64,000 nucleotides of DNA from Caprimulgus europaeus (Eukaryota; Chordata; Aves; Caprimulgiformes; Caprimulgidae): NCBI GenBank assembly GCA_907165065.1, contig OU015523.1:26501834-26565833 (forward strand), read 5' to 3'. Shown here one piece after another: positions 11,413 through 23,788 of the stretch. The position numbers and the translations under genes are program-made. The notes under the pieces were generated by a model. It saw nothing but the letters and a program-made list of their open reading frames with translations, made no database searches and was not told the DNA's origin. Position 1 is the stretch's first letter. Each line of letters opens with the position of its first letter.

Positions 11413-14400
11413 GTAGTCCTTTTAATTGTTACTGGATTTGAGTGAAGGGAGCTCACATTGGTTTAGGTGATAATTGAGTAACAAACAATCATTATTTGAG
11501 GCTTATCTCATGCTTTAAAGGGGATATGACCAGGGAATTTGATCATTCGGTTATAAACACCTGTGTCATGTGTACACATATTTTTCTTTTAGGAAAAGTG
11601 AAATCATGCTTTCTCTCCATATTCCCTCTCTGAAGAGAAAGAATGACCTCCTTTTTTTTCTTCTAGGCATGGATAAAATGTACTTCTTGCAAATGCTTCC
11701 ATAAGGGCTAAAAGATTAAAAGATCATTTAGATATCAATGCCATTGGGTCACTGAGAAAGACAAGCTTCTGACAAGGATTTACTTTTCATTAAAAAGATC
11801 TTCCTGAGCTATTGTAGAAGAGTCTTGGTCCCAGACAGTGTATTTTATGTAATACTCTCCTTCGCGGGCACTAGCTGATGACCTCTATGACCTCAAAGCT
11901 GTACTCAGTGCTGGGAGCTTTAGTCAGGCTTGCTTTTCTCTGAAAATTTCTAAATGCTTCCTACAATCAACATTAGCTCCTGAGATCTTTAAAGCATAGA
12001 AGATTACTCTTTTTGTTGCTGTAATTGATAACTCTGTGGCCTCAAGCATTTTTGCTGGTGCTTTTCTCCTGTAGTCTCTCTGGTAGCACTTCATCTCTTA
12101 ATCATTAAGAAAAATAGGCAGTGGATCTGCTACTGCTGTTACCTGGTACATTTTCCTGAAGTCCTAAGGCCAAGAAAAGAGTATTTTCACATTAAACTAG
12201 CCATCTTTTATTTTCACATACTCTGAAAATTCAGAAACTGACTCCAATGTGCATGCATTGAGACCAGCACAACTGAAAAGACAGTATTTTGCCCTAGGAT
12301 CTCCACTTTCCAGTTGCTTTCAGGAAGAAGCTAACTTGAGGACCAGATATGGCCTGAGCCTTAACTTCCCAACAGGATAGTGACAAGCTGAAAAATGTTA
12401 ATTTGCCATCTGCTGAGTGAAGAGAGTAGCACTCTATCAGCTGTTATTCAAGTCAGAAGCTTTCCACCTTAACCTCTGCTCATGTCCAAGCAGGTTCTGA
12501 AGTCCTTTCTATTACCATCAGCCTATCATTTTATAGCACTGGCCAACAAAGCAAATGAGGCTACTCCAGTTCTTATCACCATTAAAATAAAACACAAAAC
12601 CCATCACAGAGACATTGAAGTGCTCGCTAAGCTCTATCATCTGCAGGACTCATTGAAGGCAAACTCTTTGAAAGTTGTTTATTTAGACCACAGTACAGAA
12701 TATTTGTCTTCAGACTAGTCTGTAAAATGCCTTCACAGACTGTCAGAACCATGTCACAAAATAGTAAAATTAAATTTTCTTTATCTGGGCCCTGACTATC
12801 ATTCTGTCTGCTTGACTTTTTTTCTCTATACCTATTCACTTGATTCTTAATTTATACAGATCATCTACTCTTGTTGAGCAAAACAGATACTAACATGAAC
12901 TGGGGATTTCCAAATGTATTTGCTATTTAGTTTCCAGCACCTGCTATAGCTATTATGGGAAATGTAATATTGTCTTATTAAACCTTATCCTGTAGTTTTA
13001 ACAACCATCTTTTTTTTTGGCTAGAACAGAAACAGGAAGATAAGACTCTTGCAGTGTTTAAATCAGTGTTTTACTGACCATGAAAGACACTATCTGCAAA
13101 GCAATCAGTAATTAGCTCACGTATCTTACTCTATGCAAGAGAAGCTAGCTGTACGTGACAAATGTGAGCTGTATAACTGTCTAAGCCTTGAATGGGATCT
13201 GCTGAGATACATCTGGTGCTCTTTGTCAAAGTACTTCTGGCTTAGGACTCAGGACCCTTATGCTATATACTTATCACCAATCAAAATAAGAAGGTCACCA
13301 CTGTAGAATTATGCAGGTGAATTCACTGATACAAAGTCTTTTGCTAACTTCCAATTTCATTGTAATTATTCTTAAAATTCACCAGACGTTGCATGAGTAG
13401 CAATGCTACCTCATTTATTTTGAGGTTGCGAAGTACAAGAGCAAAGTTTCTCACTTAGATAAGATCAGAAGGGAGGGAGGGAAGAATTTATCTTTATTAC
13501 AGAATTGCAGACACTTGTGAGACAATTTTCTCCTGTCTTTTACTGTTCCTGCTACAGTCTTCTCACCTTCTCCCCAGTGGGGAAGCTGGATGCAGCGTGG
13601 CTAACGTTAGTGCGAAAGAAATAATCTTTACCAATGCTGCTTCCCTGTCTCCTCTGGGTGTTCCCATGCTTGTGTTGCAGTGAGGAAATAATCTCAAAGT
13701 TTCCTTAATTTTTAAGTCAGGTCCCTGAGTACTGGGGTAACTCTTGTCTTTCCTTTATACTTTCAAAGAGACACACGTACAAGGAAACTTGAAAATTCAT
13801 ACAACATTCTGTGTGGAGAGTACCGTTTCAGTAACTTTCAATGCTTTCTGTGTAGCTGAATCACCGTGTCAGGTATTGCCTATGGCAATTCTAAAACAAA
13901 TTATTTAGAAAGGTTTGGAGAAGGTGATGACAGCTCTTTTACATGTTCTGTAACCACCACAAGTCCCATCTTTCAGTTTGCTCCTAATATATTCCTGGAT
14001 CCAGGTGTATGCCCCAATATGCTGCCACCACTCACCTTGCACCTCAACCTACAGGTCCTGTTCCACCTACACACGTGCTAACGAATGTGGCTTTGATAAG
14101 TATCACACTGTCATGGACAAGAACTAGGGGAAAAGATGAAATATATATGGGAAACTCAACATAATTTCCAATTTTCATTTCCACACGCTTCCCTAAAGGA
14201 AAAGATTACATTTAGAATTCATAATAAAGACCGAATTTTTGGAAGACTGAAGACATTACAGCTAAAATATGTATTTTTTAGAACACCTGTGGATCAAGAT
14301 AGCTCAGTGAGGCATTCTTATGACAGAGTGCATGACTTCATGAAGCAATTTCTTTAGAAATACTGGCTGCAATATTTTCTCAATATTGATTACCAATCAA

Positions 14401-14804
14401 ACAATCTGCAAAACAATCAGAATTAAGTGATGAAACAAGGACAGAGTTGCAGACTCACTTTTCTTTCAATTTCTAGAATGGCTGTTGTTAGTTATCTTAT
14501 ATTTTTAGCAATTGCAAACATCCCTAACAAATATTAACCGAGCAAAAAACCTGTGAGGTCTTATGGGGTGTTAGTCTGAGATTTAATCACACCTAGGGTT
14601 TAGCAGTTTCTTTTTTTGAAAGATCAGATAAAGTCTCCACCAGAATGCAATCCACAGTCTTGTGTCTTTGCTAAGGAGGTGAGGAAGAATTGGAATAGCT
14701 GAGCACCAGACACCAGAGTATAGCATATGAGGGAGCAACAACACAAGCCAGTGCAGTAAAGAAGAAAGGAAGGATTATGCTGACCACCAGCAGATGGTCT
14801 ACAC

Positions 14805-14952
14805 TTGCCTCTTTTATCAGATTCATAAATCTGGGTCCAAAACGCCACGGCTTATGTCTGTGGCACTGGAGGGAGCTGACAGTCATTTGGGAGGCACGCT
14901 GGGAGGCCACTGCTACCATGTAAACAGCATCATACATCAGAGCTGCTTCAGT
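14805..14952 (-). CDS. GRIK1: GRIK1 exon 7: end of the amino-terminal domain
   Basis: The exon is 148 bp: 49 codons from [20 protein letters not shown] through [19 protein letters not shown] to FMNLIKEA, plus one base of an expected arginine codon. The acceptor has a T-rich tract ending catgcag and the donor is GTGTAG, a weaker match to consensus than the other donors in this gene. The cysteine in SLQC is the expected disulfide partner of the exon 3 cysteine. The next exon should begin with the rest of arginine followed by W-D-G-L-T-G and lead into the linker to the ligand-binding domain. It was searched for by eye in the 14.8 kb to the left and not seen, so it probably lies outside the window. 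Confidence 0.96.
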
Positions 14953-17900
14953 CTGCATGAAAAAAACAGAAAGGCTTTCTTTAATGTACATCTTTGTGCC
15001 TGATCCCTGCTTTTCTCCACTGAGAACCATTTCCCTGGGCTGCAGTTATGGAAAAGGCACTACTGGGCTCTCCATGGAGATCTGATGTGTAACAAAAAAC
15101 AATTTTTTGCAGCTTACATTAATTTCAGAGTATTTTCAGGTGAACATTGGGAAGAAAACTACACTAGGTCGCTACAGGAAGAGAGAGGTCAGTGGGTCCA
15201 GTGCAGGAAGGAGTGCATGGGTACCTCTGTGGTATGAAGAGGAGTGTCAAGAAGTCCAGGTCCCATCCTCCAGACATGTCTTAGGGTGAAGCACTTTGCA
15301 GTATTGACTGCAACACTGACTCTCAACACCTCAAGGTGTGGCATTTAAAAGCATCATGCAGGTGCTCAAGCCACCCTCTGCCTAGTCTGCAGGTTGGCAT
15401 GCCACGGTGGCATGTCATGGGGGAGTGTGGGAGGGTTGCCCATGTGAGGCATTCTAGCTACTAAAAAGAGACCTAGCTCTGTCTCAGCTAAAAATCAGGA
15501 CATCATACTATCTCCCCATTGCTGCTCTTCTCATGGCAGTTGTGGGATTGATTTCTTCCCCAAAGAATAGGCAGGCCCTACTCTCCAGGGAAATCAATCC
15601 CACCAAGCACCTGACAGGTATCCCACCAGACACATATCTACTGTCTCTAAGTGTCTAATGCTCTCAAGGACCTTGGCTTTTGGCACAAACGTGTGAAATG
15701 GCCCCACCAAGATCTGGCCAAGGCTGTTTCCCTGCCATACCTCCCATGCCATCTTACAGAGAGGTGAACTGTCCTTTCGACGTGCCTTTTCTAGTGTTTA
15801 ATTTGGAATTCCACACCTAACTTCTAGTTGTCTAAGACAGGACAGATGAATACAGCCTTTGGATACCTAAATATTACTAAAATTACTGGATGCTGGTTGT
15901 GCATCAGTGTTTCTTTTGTGAGTGGGTTTATTGGTTTAAAAGCATGCCCAGTAAGCCTCAAGCTGAGATCACACACTCTGACATCCAGTATTGCTGGGGA
16001 GTTTTAGAAAACTTCTCCTGCCTTCACCTCCAATGTGCTTCAGTGTTCTCATGTGTGAAGTGGGAGTAGCCATGCTTTGCTCAATGCACAGGGATGCTGT
16101 AGAAATGAAGTGCTTACCTTTCCTGTAAAGCTACTGAATAATTAAGTATAGGCCTAAAAAAAGTACTAACTCTGCAGATGAGAAACTGAACCCGTTTATA
16201 TGAACTGCAAAGCTAATCTATTTTTTATTCCTTTCTTGTGCACTTCCTTTGGGAAACTAATAGATTTGATTGTTTGTTTCATTTACCTAAGTAAATTACA
16301 ACAGCATCAGTCTTATCAGCATTGGAGGTTTTTGCTGGCAATCAAATGTGATCTGAATTTATCAACTCATCTTAATATCCCGCAGACGAGGAATCACTCT
16401 TGACACGCTAGTCAGGATCTGCCCAAAACAATGCTCCCACAATTGGAGCAAATTGAAAACACCATAAATGGTGAGGCAAGCAGGAGGAGACCATAATAGC
16501 TCTTCTCAGTGTCAAGTGTCTTTAAACAAGTAGTTGTTCCAAGTGGACCCAGAGACTAAAGGCCTGATCCAAAATCCCTCAAAATCAATGGAAATAATCC
16601 CATCAATGTCAATGGACTTCAGATTGATTTTTACATTAGATTGGAGGCATGTCCCTTCAGGACTGAATTTTACTCCATCACTGGAACTCCCATCTGCCTG
16701 TGTCTCAGGCCTAGAGTCTCTGGAGATACTTGGTGAAAATGTTTCAATATATCTCACTTTGCACTCCTATCTGGGACCACTGATGCTTTTATTTGATAAC
16801 ATGGTGCAGCCCACAGTGTTTGTACATTGGCAGCATTGCCAGACTTGGTTGTTTGAATCTCCTGCTTGTGTGACTTGTTACTCATCCATCCAGCCATGCA
16901 GCAACTGGGAAGTTATATTACCTCCCTTAGCTTTTTATTTCTCTACTCATGTTTTTTTCTGTTTTAGGGCTTGGGGTTGCATGGAGTAACAAAAGGTCAC
17001 CTCATTTTCTGAAGCAGTCTACCTTGTATTGATGTCTGTACTTGTGCATAAGAGGAAAGGGACTAAAAGTTAGTCCTGGAACTTGGGGGTTTTTTTTTCT
17101 GATTTTCATATTCTATTAAAATTACTGCAGAGAAACCCAAAGATCCCATTAGGACAACTATGCCTCTGTGTTATTTGGGCATAAAGTGGGACATGAACTC
17201 AAAACTGTCTTGGTCATGCTCTGCTGACTTCCTATAAGGTGACATCAGGGCAAACAGTGTAGTATGAACCAGAAGGGAGAAATCCTGAGTTAACAATAGG
17301 ACATGTAATCCTGTATCCTTATACTCTGCAGCTTGTTATAGCCCTATTGTCTAATGAAATATAGAAGTATTGCAGCTCTCCATCAAACTGAATAAGCAGA
17401 ACTTGTTATGAATATCTAAATGATCACAGCCAATTAGGAAGATGCTTTCCTTGGTGCTCATGCTATTTCAGAGCATCAAGGACACTAAGAGATTATAGAG
17501 GTGCAAAGGAGAGGATAAGTCTAGTAAGAACTTTGTTTTTCCTAGTTTTACAGTTAGCTGAATGCAGGTGAATAGCTATGTGTGAATAACTACTACTTGC
17601 AAGTCTTGTGTATTCACATCAGAAGTTCCCAGGGACAGCTTTCTCCCCTGCTTTGTGTATGAGTGAGCACAATGGCACTACCCACACAAGCAACATTTTT
17701 TTTTTAAATGCTAGAGATAGCACACATAACGCATTTCTGTTCAGGATGTTAGGATGCTTCAAAATTTTCCCTGCAATCATCTGCAATAAAGTCTATTTCA
17801 TATCACTTTGAACTCCACTCATATTGCAAAAAGATGGCAACCTTCACCCTGCAAAACTGAATGGAGTCACACTGTCCATGTAATTGTTTCTATTCTTTTC

Positions 17901-18471
17901 TTTACTTCTTGGGGGAATGGTAGAGAGGAAATAATAATTTCCTGGCTTGATGATACCTTTCATTTATCTTTAAATTATATCTTAAAAGCCAGAGTTGCTG
18001 TAGACGATGGAAATGAAGAGAAAGGGCACTTTTCCAATTTAAAAATGCTATCACCTGTCCACATGTACAATATCTTTCCCTGCAGGTTATAAATCGTACA
18101 CCTGCTCTGAAAGTTTTTATTTCCTGTTACTTTCTTCACTCCACGCAGAACATCATTAGAACAATGAGGCAGCAGTACATAAATTTGACAACAATAAGAT
18201 GAATGATGTTAGTGGCCAGTGCCATGATGGAGAGTTGTTACTCATCTCCAGAGCTGTGTGGGAGTGGTTCACACACAGATGAGTACCAACATTGGTTGAT
18301 GGGGCAAAAGCACTTCTGTGTAGTAGCAGGTAAAAGGAAATGTGTTTTGGGGATGCTGCTTCAGCATTGGCACTGTGAAATAAAGCAGTAATGGGATCGG
18401 CTCACATCTGCTGGAAGAGCATTGTGAAGCGCGCTGTAGACACCCCTGCATCATTGTGGTTGTTCACTTAC
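14953..18471 (-). other. GRIK1: GRIK1 intron 6
   Basis: A 3519-bp intron between exons 6 and 7 with GTAAGT donor and catgcag acceptor. It contains a MIR-like SINE remnant near 16030-16116. A plus-strand reading frame of 151 codons at 16534-16989 has no recognisable domain and is treated as chance. Nothing else is supportable. Confidence 0.9.
16030..16116 (+). mobile_element. MIR-like (CORE-SINE) remnant
   Basis: The segment follows the MIR order of cttcagtgttctcatgtgtg, then aagtgggagtag, and later agaaatgaagtgctta. These correspond to the remembered MIR blocks cctcagtttcctcatctgt, aaaatggggataat and taaagtgctta. It is highly diverged, so the limits are approximate. Confidence 0.6.
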
Positions 18472-18645
18472 TGTCATCATGCCATCGAGGAGGCCAGTCT
18501 CTGGTTTCGGTGGTGCCTGCAGACGCTCCATTGACCATTTCTCAATGACTGATGAAACTTGTGGGTTGTCAATGTTGAGCAGGCGAAACCCTGTCATATT
18601 TACTCCGCTGTACCTGTAGGGTTCCAAGTCTAATGCAAATAGATC
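18472..18645 (-). CDS. GRIK1: GRIK1 exon 6: amino-terminal domain, lobe 2
   Basis: The exon is 174 bp, 58 codons, phase 0 at both ends. It reads from [20 protein letters not shown] through [17 protein letters not shown] and [14 protein letters not shown] to LLDGMMT. The acceptor is ...ggtgatttag and the donor GTAAGT. The N-M-T tripeptide is a further N-glycosylation sequon. [10 protein letters not shown] and GLLDGMMT are diagnostic of kainate receptor subunits. RLLNIDNP, rather than the RILNTENT type expected in GluK2, supports GluK1. No stop codon or length change is seen relative to the expected 58 codons. Like exon 5, its length would allow frame-preserving skipping. Confidence 0.96.
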
Positions 18646-20345
18646 CTAAATCACCGTAAAGAAAACAAACAAAACCAGATGTAGTATTTTTAAAGCAAAA
18701 TGTTTGGAAGGTACAATGAGGCAAAAGTTGTATTTGATTTTTAATCCAAAGTTCAAGTGCTGTTTTGTTTTCTCTTTTTTTCCCCTGTGAATGCTCTGCT
18801 TGCCCTCAAAGCCTAGTCATGACCACTTTGGTTATAAATCTGAATAAACCAAAGCTGTGTGAAATTTCTGACAAACCACATATCTGCTTTTTGGAACATA
18901 AAAATCAGTTCCCCACAATGATGCTATTTTGCAACCAACCTGCACATCAGTATCTAATTTTAATTTATAGCAGTCTTCTAACAGTGTTACAGCTCTGACA
19001 AACCAGCATGAGGAGTCAGCTGGACAATGTCAAGCTTATTGCTCAACTCGAGGAAGGAAAATTCCGAGATGTTGAAAGTGACATACTTTTACTACTTATG
19101 AACCACATTTTTCTCCTGCCTTGCCTCTTTCAGGTTATTTGCTGCCAGGATGTCTAATGGACACATCAGGTCAGTTCACATTAAGTCCATGTGCTTCAGT
19201 GCTTGGTGTTTACAGGGCAGGAAAATGATGGGTATTCTAAGGGATTTAATTGTGTGGCGCACTCCACAGCTGTATTTATCAGGCAGTGGAAATCTGATAA
19301 CTGCTTCTCAAAGCCTGAAGGCTGTTTTTCAAAACAAGCCAGTAAAATTACAAATGTGTGGGTTGTGGTTTAATACCAAATTAACCATCAAAATGTCAAC
19401 AATTACAATACCACAAGACCGAGATACCACTAGCACTGCTTACTGCTTGCTCTAGTGTGCTCTATACTATCTCATGCATACTGCTGTTGATGGTTACCAT
19501 TTTATGTTCGAATGTTTATTGCATTGTTTATTGTATAAAACTGTCAGTTCCACAGTAAATCCTAAATTTTCACATTTTTCTTGATGTTAAAATTGTCTCA
19601 AAGAGAATTATTTCAAGCTACTACTTCAAGTTACAAACAGCTAGAGAGTCTTTTCTGACTAATTAATTGACTATTGGATTCAAAATGATTTTTCACTTCC
19701 ACATAAAATTTTATATGGAAAGGAAATAAAGAATAAGCTGATGCACATGGTATAATCCAGCCCACTAGGACTGTTCTAGCAATATTGATTCTTTGCTGTC
19801 TTTGTAGTCTACAATACAAATGGACCTTAAATATGGATTGAGTTAAATTTATCTATAGCATATAAATTAAAATATAGGAAAAATGTGCTGAAATATTTAT
19901 AGATTTCTACCATAAAAAAAAATCAGAGTTTTATTTTAATATAAAATTTCCCAAGTGATTTTACACATATGTGATTTTGTGTTTTTTTAAGTAAAGAAAA
20001 TATTTTAGCAATGAATGGCACCACTTGCAGTGCTTGACCTCAGCTCCATTGCAAAGCCATTCATTCATTATTTTGTTTCATTGTAATCCACCTGTGCCAG
20101 TTGCTTCTCCTTAAACACAGTACTGGAATTATTTTTAACTGTATTAAAGTGTTAGCCAGCCCCACAGATACTGCAAAACAGCTTCCTTACAAAATTGTGC
20201 ATCCTGATATTGCTAAGGAGTGTTAGTACTCATTCTCCAGGAGTTTTCTTGAATAATGACAAGAAAGATCTAGAAAAAGTGGAAATTTGTAGTTGTCTTT
20301 TCTGCAGCAGAGAAAATTCACCCACAAGTGTTTAGTCTTCCTTAC
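18646..20345 (-). other. GRIK1: GRIK1 intron 5
   Basis: A 1700-bp intron between the two frame-neutral exons 5 and 6. It is the shortest complete intron in the window. Only AT-rich unique sequence is seen, with no recognisable repeat or gene. Confidence 0.9.
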
Positions 20346-20399
20346 CAGTGTGGTAAAAAAGTAGTGGTAGTATTCAGTCATCATTCCCATGGAGAGGAT
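20346..20399 (-). CDS. GRIK1: GRIK1 exon 5: 54-bp microexon-like exon of the amino-terminal domain
   Basis: A short exon of 54 bp encodes 18 residues, ILSMGMMTEYYHYFFTTL, a near-invariant kainate receptor motif. The acceptor reads ...caatctctcaacag and the donor GTAAGG. It is phase 0 at both ends, so it can be included or skipped without shifting the frame. It is too short to be picked up by simple reading-frame scans and was found by looking for the sequence that must follow EILKQ of exon 4. It joins cleanly to DLFALD of exon 6. Skipping would delete a core strand and helix segment of the ectodomain, so any skipped product is unlikely to fold normally. Confidence 0.95.
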
Positions 20400-23216
20400 C
20401 TGTTGAGAGATTGAAAAGGTGAATGTACTTTACTCTGGATGATGCTCTCAGTGGTTAATTTGGAACAATACATTACAGATCATGAGAATTTGATTACAAT
20501 AAAGCCCACATTTTTCTTCAGGAGCAAAAAATATCCTACTGCATTTAAATTCTGTTTTCATCATCTCTGCTCAGGAAAGAGATTAAAGATTGCAAAACTT
20601 CTAGGACAAGAAAAATTACTAGTGATAATGAGAAGCTGATTTTTTGAAAGTGAAATTCTGTAGTCTGCAGTTTAGAAGTGTTAAAAAGGAATTTATTAGC
20701 AGACAACAGAATTTTCAGGGGAAAGTGCTTTGGTGCAGGGTTTTTCATTCTGCATTACCATGTGAGAACAAGACACTTGGTGAGTGCTCACTGAAGTAAA
20801 CAAGAAAAACAAAAAGAAGAAAGCTTCTATAAACGCTTTTTGTTCCACATGGGGAATGCAAGTCCACAGGAGGTTGTCAAAACAACTGGCTTGAGAGGAT
20901 TTCTGGTGTGGATTAATTTTCCAGAGTCAGACTTTTTGAAGGTCTGCAAGGTAAAGATGGCGTTTAAATGCATACTGACTGGCCATCTCAGGTGGAAGAG
21001 GAAGAAGTTTTTCTTCCCAGACCTCACGTTGCAGGAAACTTTGAGAGGGATGTGTTTTGTTCACCCAGCACCTCTCCAAAAATGCATTGGGAATGCTTAC
21101 ATAAAACACCCCAGGATACTCTACAATTTCAACCCAGCATCAGCTATGCTTGTCCCTACATCCATGCACACTATTACCATGAGGCGAACATTTTGCCCTC
21201 GCTGGGATCTTGTGAAGAGGAGGAGGAATTATAAGCTAGGAAACTACTGAAGAATTCATTAGCATGGCAGTAACTCAGACGAAAGTTAAATGTTACTCAG
21301 TCTTGATCACAGTAACGTAAGCATCTGCTATTAATAGTATTTTAGGACACTTTTAGCAGTGCTTGAATAGCTGTTTGAAAGACAGGGGGAAATCGTGTCA
21401 TTTGGCTTGCCAAAATTCTCTTTCATGGCAAAAGCCTCTGAAAATCTGTTGCGTGATTGTGAATGGCAATTCCTCACATAAAAAAGGGAAAGAATCTGAA
21501 GTTTCTAAGCTGGGGTAGGTAATAAAACCAGCTCAGTGTTAATCACAAACAAGCAATCCATTTCCAGACACTAAGAATCAAGCCAGAAGGCAAGTATTTC
21601 ATTGAAAAGCTCCACTGAATTTACATGTCAAAACTGACTTTTTTATTTCTTATTTTATTAATTCTCTTCTGTTCCATTTCTTAGAGTTAGTTTATTACCT
21701 GTAGAAATGAGCAACCTAGCAATCCTGGAAACTGATGTTCTTCCCCTATTTATGCCCAGAAAATGATACATAGTAGTACCAGTGGAAACTTTTACATGCT
21801 GTGTTTCCCAGCTGACCTGGCTGGATTTAGTTCTGTTCCTTGGAGCTGCTGGATTTCTGTGTCTAAGGTCCCTGCTATGGGGAGGAGGTGCTGCTCAGGA
21901 TTTTTATTATGCAGGTCTCTTTTGATCTGGAACTGTATTGAAATAACCCAATTACTTCATATGGGGCACAGACCAGCTGCTACATTATACAAACGTGGCT
22001 TGAGCCCAGGTAAACCTCTGCATGCTTAAATTTATTTGGTCTTCTACAGGAAGCTTGCAGTTGGTCCACGCTGTTACATTCGTATGAACATAAGATCATA
22101 CTAATAAATCTAAATAGGAGGATACAAATGCCCAGACTGAAATTATTGACTCATTACAGTTTTAATTCTAGCTTGAGATAGAAGAGCTGGCATCAAGTCA
22201 TTGCACTTCTGTTATCAGAAGACAGAAACCCAGCTTGTGTAGAAACAGACAATGGAGAACCAGGACAATGCTAAGACATCTAATGCCTTAAAATACAACG
22301 TTACATTAAATAGATGGGTATATTAAGTAGAATGATTATAAAGTGTGTAGTGGGAAGCATTACCTAGCTGTGCTGCTGCAGCTACACTGCTACTGGGTAA
22401 CCATCTGGTTAATCCAAGGTAGCCCCATTATTGCTTTCCTCACAGATTGAAGGGCAGTAGGCTGAGAGGAGTGCTTGCCTCCTGAACACAATTTTGATTA
22501 AAACTTTTTATGAGAATATTGATTCCCAAGCAATATGCTATAAACAGAGCTGGTAGGACTCGCACATGCCTGTGAATAATAATGATTTCAAAAGTCATGC
22601 TACAGGATTATCTTTGAACACAAAATAGAACCAAACCCCCTGAAAAATAAAGGCAGTTGCATGGAAAAAGTGAGGTTCAGCCAGCAGTATTATCTGCCAT
22701 AACCAAGACACAGGTTCACAATGGCAGTTGCTGGAAGAGTGCCATGGATTTGCCAAGGATCCTGCACCCAAGGGGTCTATGACAGATGCTCACTTCTTCC
22801 AAATACTATTGCAGCAACTCAACCCAAAAAAAACTTAATCAACATGTTGCTTTTGTATTTTCTCTGTTAATGATGCCTCAATTAAGATATGAAGCTACAG
22901 ACAGCTGGAAGAGAGCTTGTAAGTGTCACACGCACATCACTAATGTCCTTGCCTAGTTAAGGAATAAGAGTTGATGCTGAATCTGTCCCATTCTGGGCCC
23001 TGATCTGCCCCTGAGCTCTGCCCTCTCACTTACTGTTGGTTGCAAGACCAGCCTTAACCAGTTGTCCTCCTCTCTAATAATCATTAGGGCAATTAGCTAA
23101 CAATTATATAGCACTTAAATATTGCTGTGACTTGTTAGATCTGTAGACTGACCTAAATAGGGTACTTTTTATTCATGGATCATAAAGACTTTGTAATAAT
23201 AACTTATTTATGTTTT

Positions 23217-23788
23217 ATCATAGAATCACAGAATGGTTAGAGTTGGAAGGGACCTTAAATATCATCTAGTTCCAACCCCCCCTGCCATGAGTAGGGACAC
23301 CTTCCACTAGACCAGGTTGCTCAAAGCCTCATCCGGCCTGACCTTAAACATTTTCAGGGAGGGGGCATCCACAGCTTCTCTGGGCAACCTGTTCCAGTGT
23401 TTGACCATCCTCACAGTAAATTTTTTTTTCCTAATATCCAATCTAAACCTCCCCTCTTCCAGTTTAAAGCCATTAACCCTCATCCTATCATTACCTGCCC
23501 TTGTAAAAAGTTCCTCCCCAGCTTCCCTGTAGGCCCTTCAGGTACTGGAAGGCCACTATAAGGTCTCCCCGGAGCCTTCTCTTCTCCAGGCTGAACAGCC
23601 CCAACTCTCTCAGCCTGTCCTCATAGGAGAGGTGCTCCAGCCCTTGGATCATCCCCGTGGCCTCCTCTGGACTCGTTCTAACTGGTCCAGGTCTTTCCTG
23701 TGTTTGGGGCTCCAGAACCTGATACAGTACTCCAGGTGGGGCCTTACGAGAGTGGAGCAGAGAGGGAGAATCACCTCCCTAAACAAAG
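23217..23788 (-). mobile_element. CR1 LINE 3' fragment
   Basis: A 570-bp fragment with its 3' end at the left (tcatagaatcacagaatgg). On the minus strand its right end encodes [20 protein letters not shown], the conserved C-terminal CR1 ORF2 motif, then drifts out of frame. It is 5'-truncated at about 23788. It lies in intron 4 of GRIK1. Confidence 0.93.

Larger units (their letters stand above)
1..14804 (-). other. GRIK1: GRIK1 intron 7, 3'-truncated by the window edge
   Basis: Noncoding sequence downstream of exon 7 in transcript order. It holds CR1 copies at 659-1978, 4656-4848 and 10549-10703, a TA microsatellite at 11391-11412, an A/C-rich tract at 9424-9471 and a diverged repeat pair at 10170-10305 and 11016-11157. 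In the remaining stretches (1-658, 1979-4655, 4849-9423, 11413-14804) I see only AT-rich unique sequence with no supportable gene. Assignment to intron 7 assumes that exon 8 lies further left. Confidence 0.8.

Noticed and set aside
1-14804. Search for GRIK1 exon 8 (expected W-D-G-L-T-G start)
   Set aside because: No matching reverse-complement sequence was seen by eye, so it is assumed to lie left of the window. An alignment tool could still find a diverged copy.
16534-16989. 151-codon plus-strand frame in intron 6
   Set aside because: It has no recognisable domain and no splice or promoter context; length alone is not enough in 64 kb scanned in six frames.
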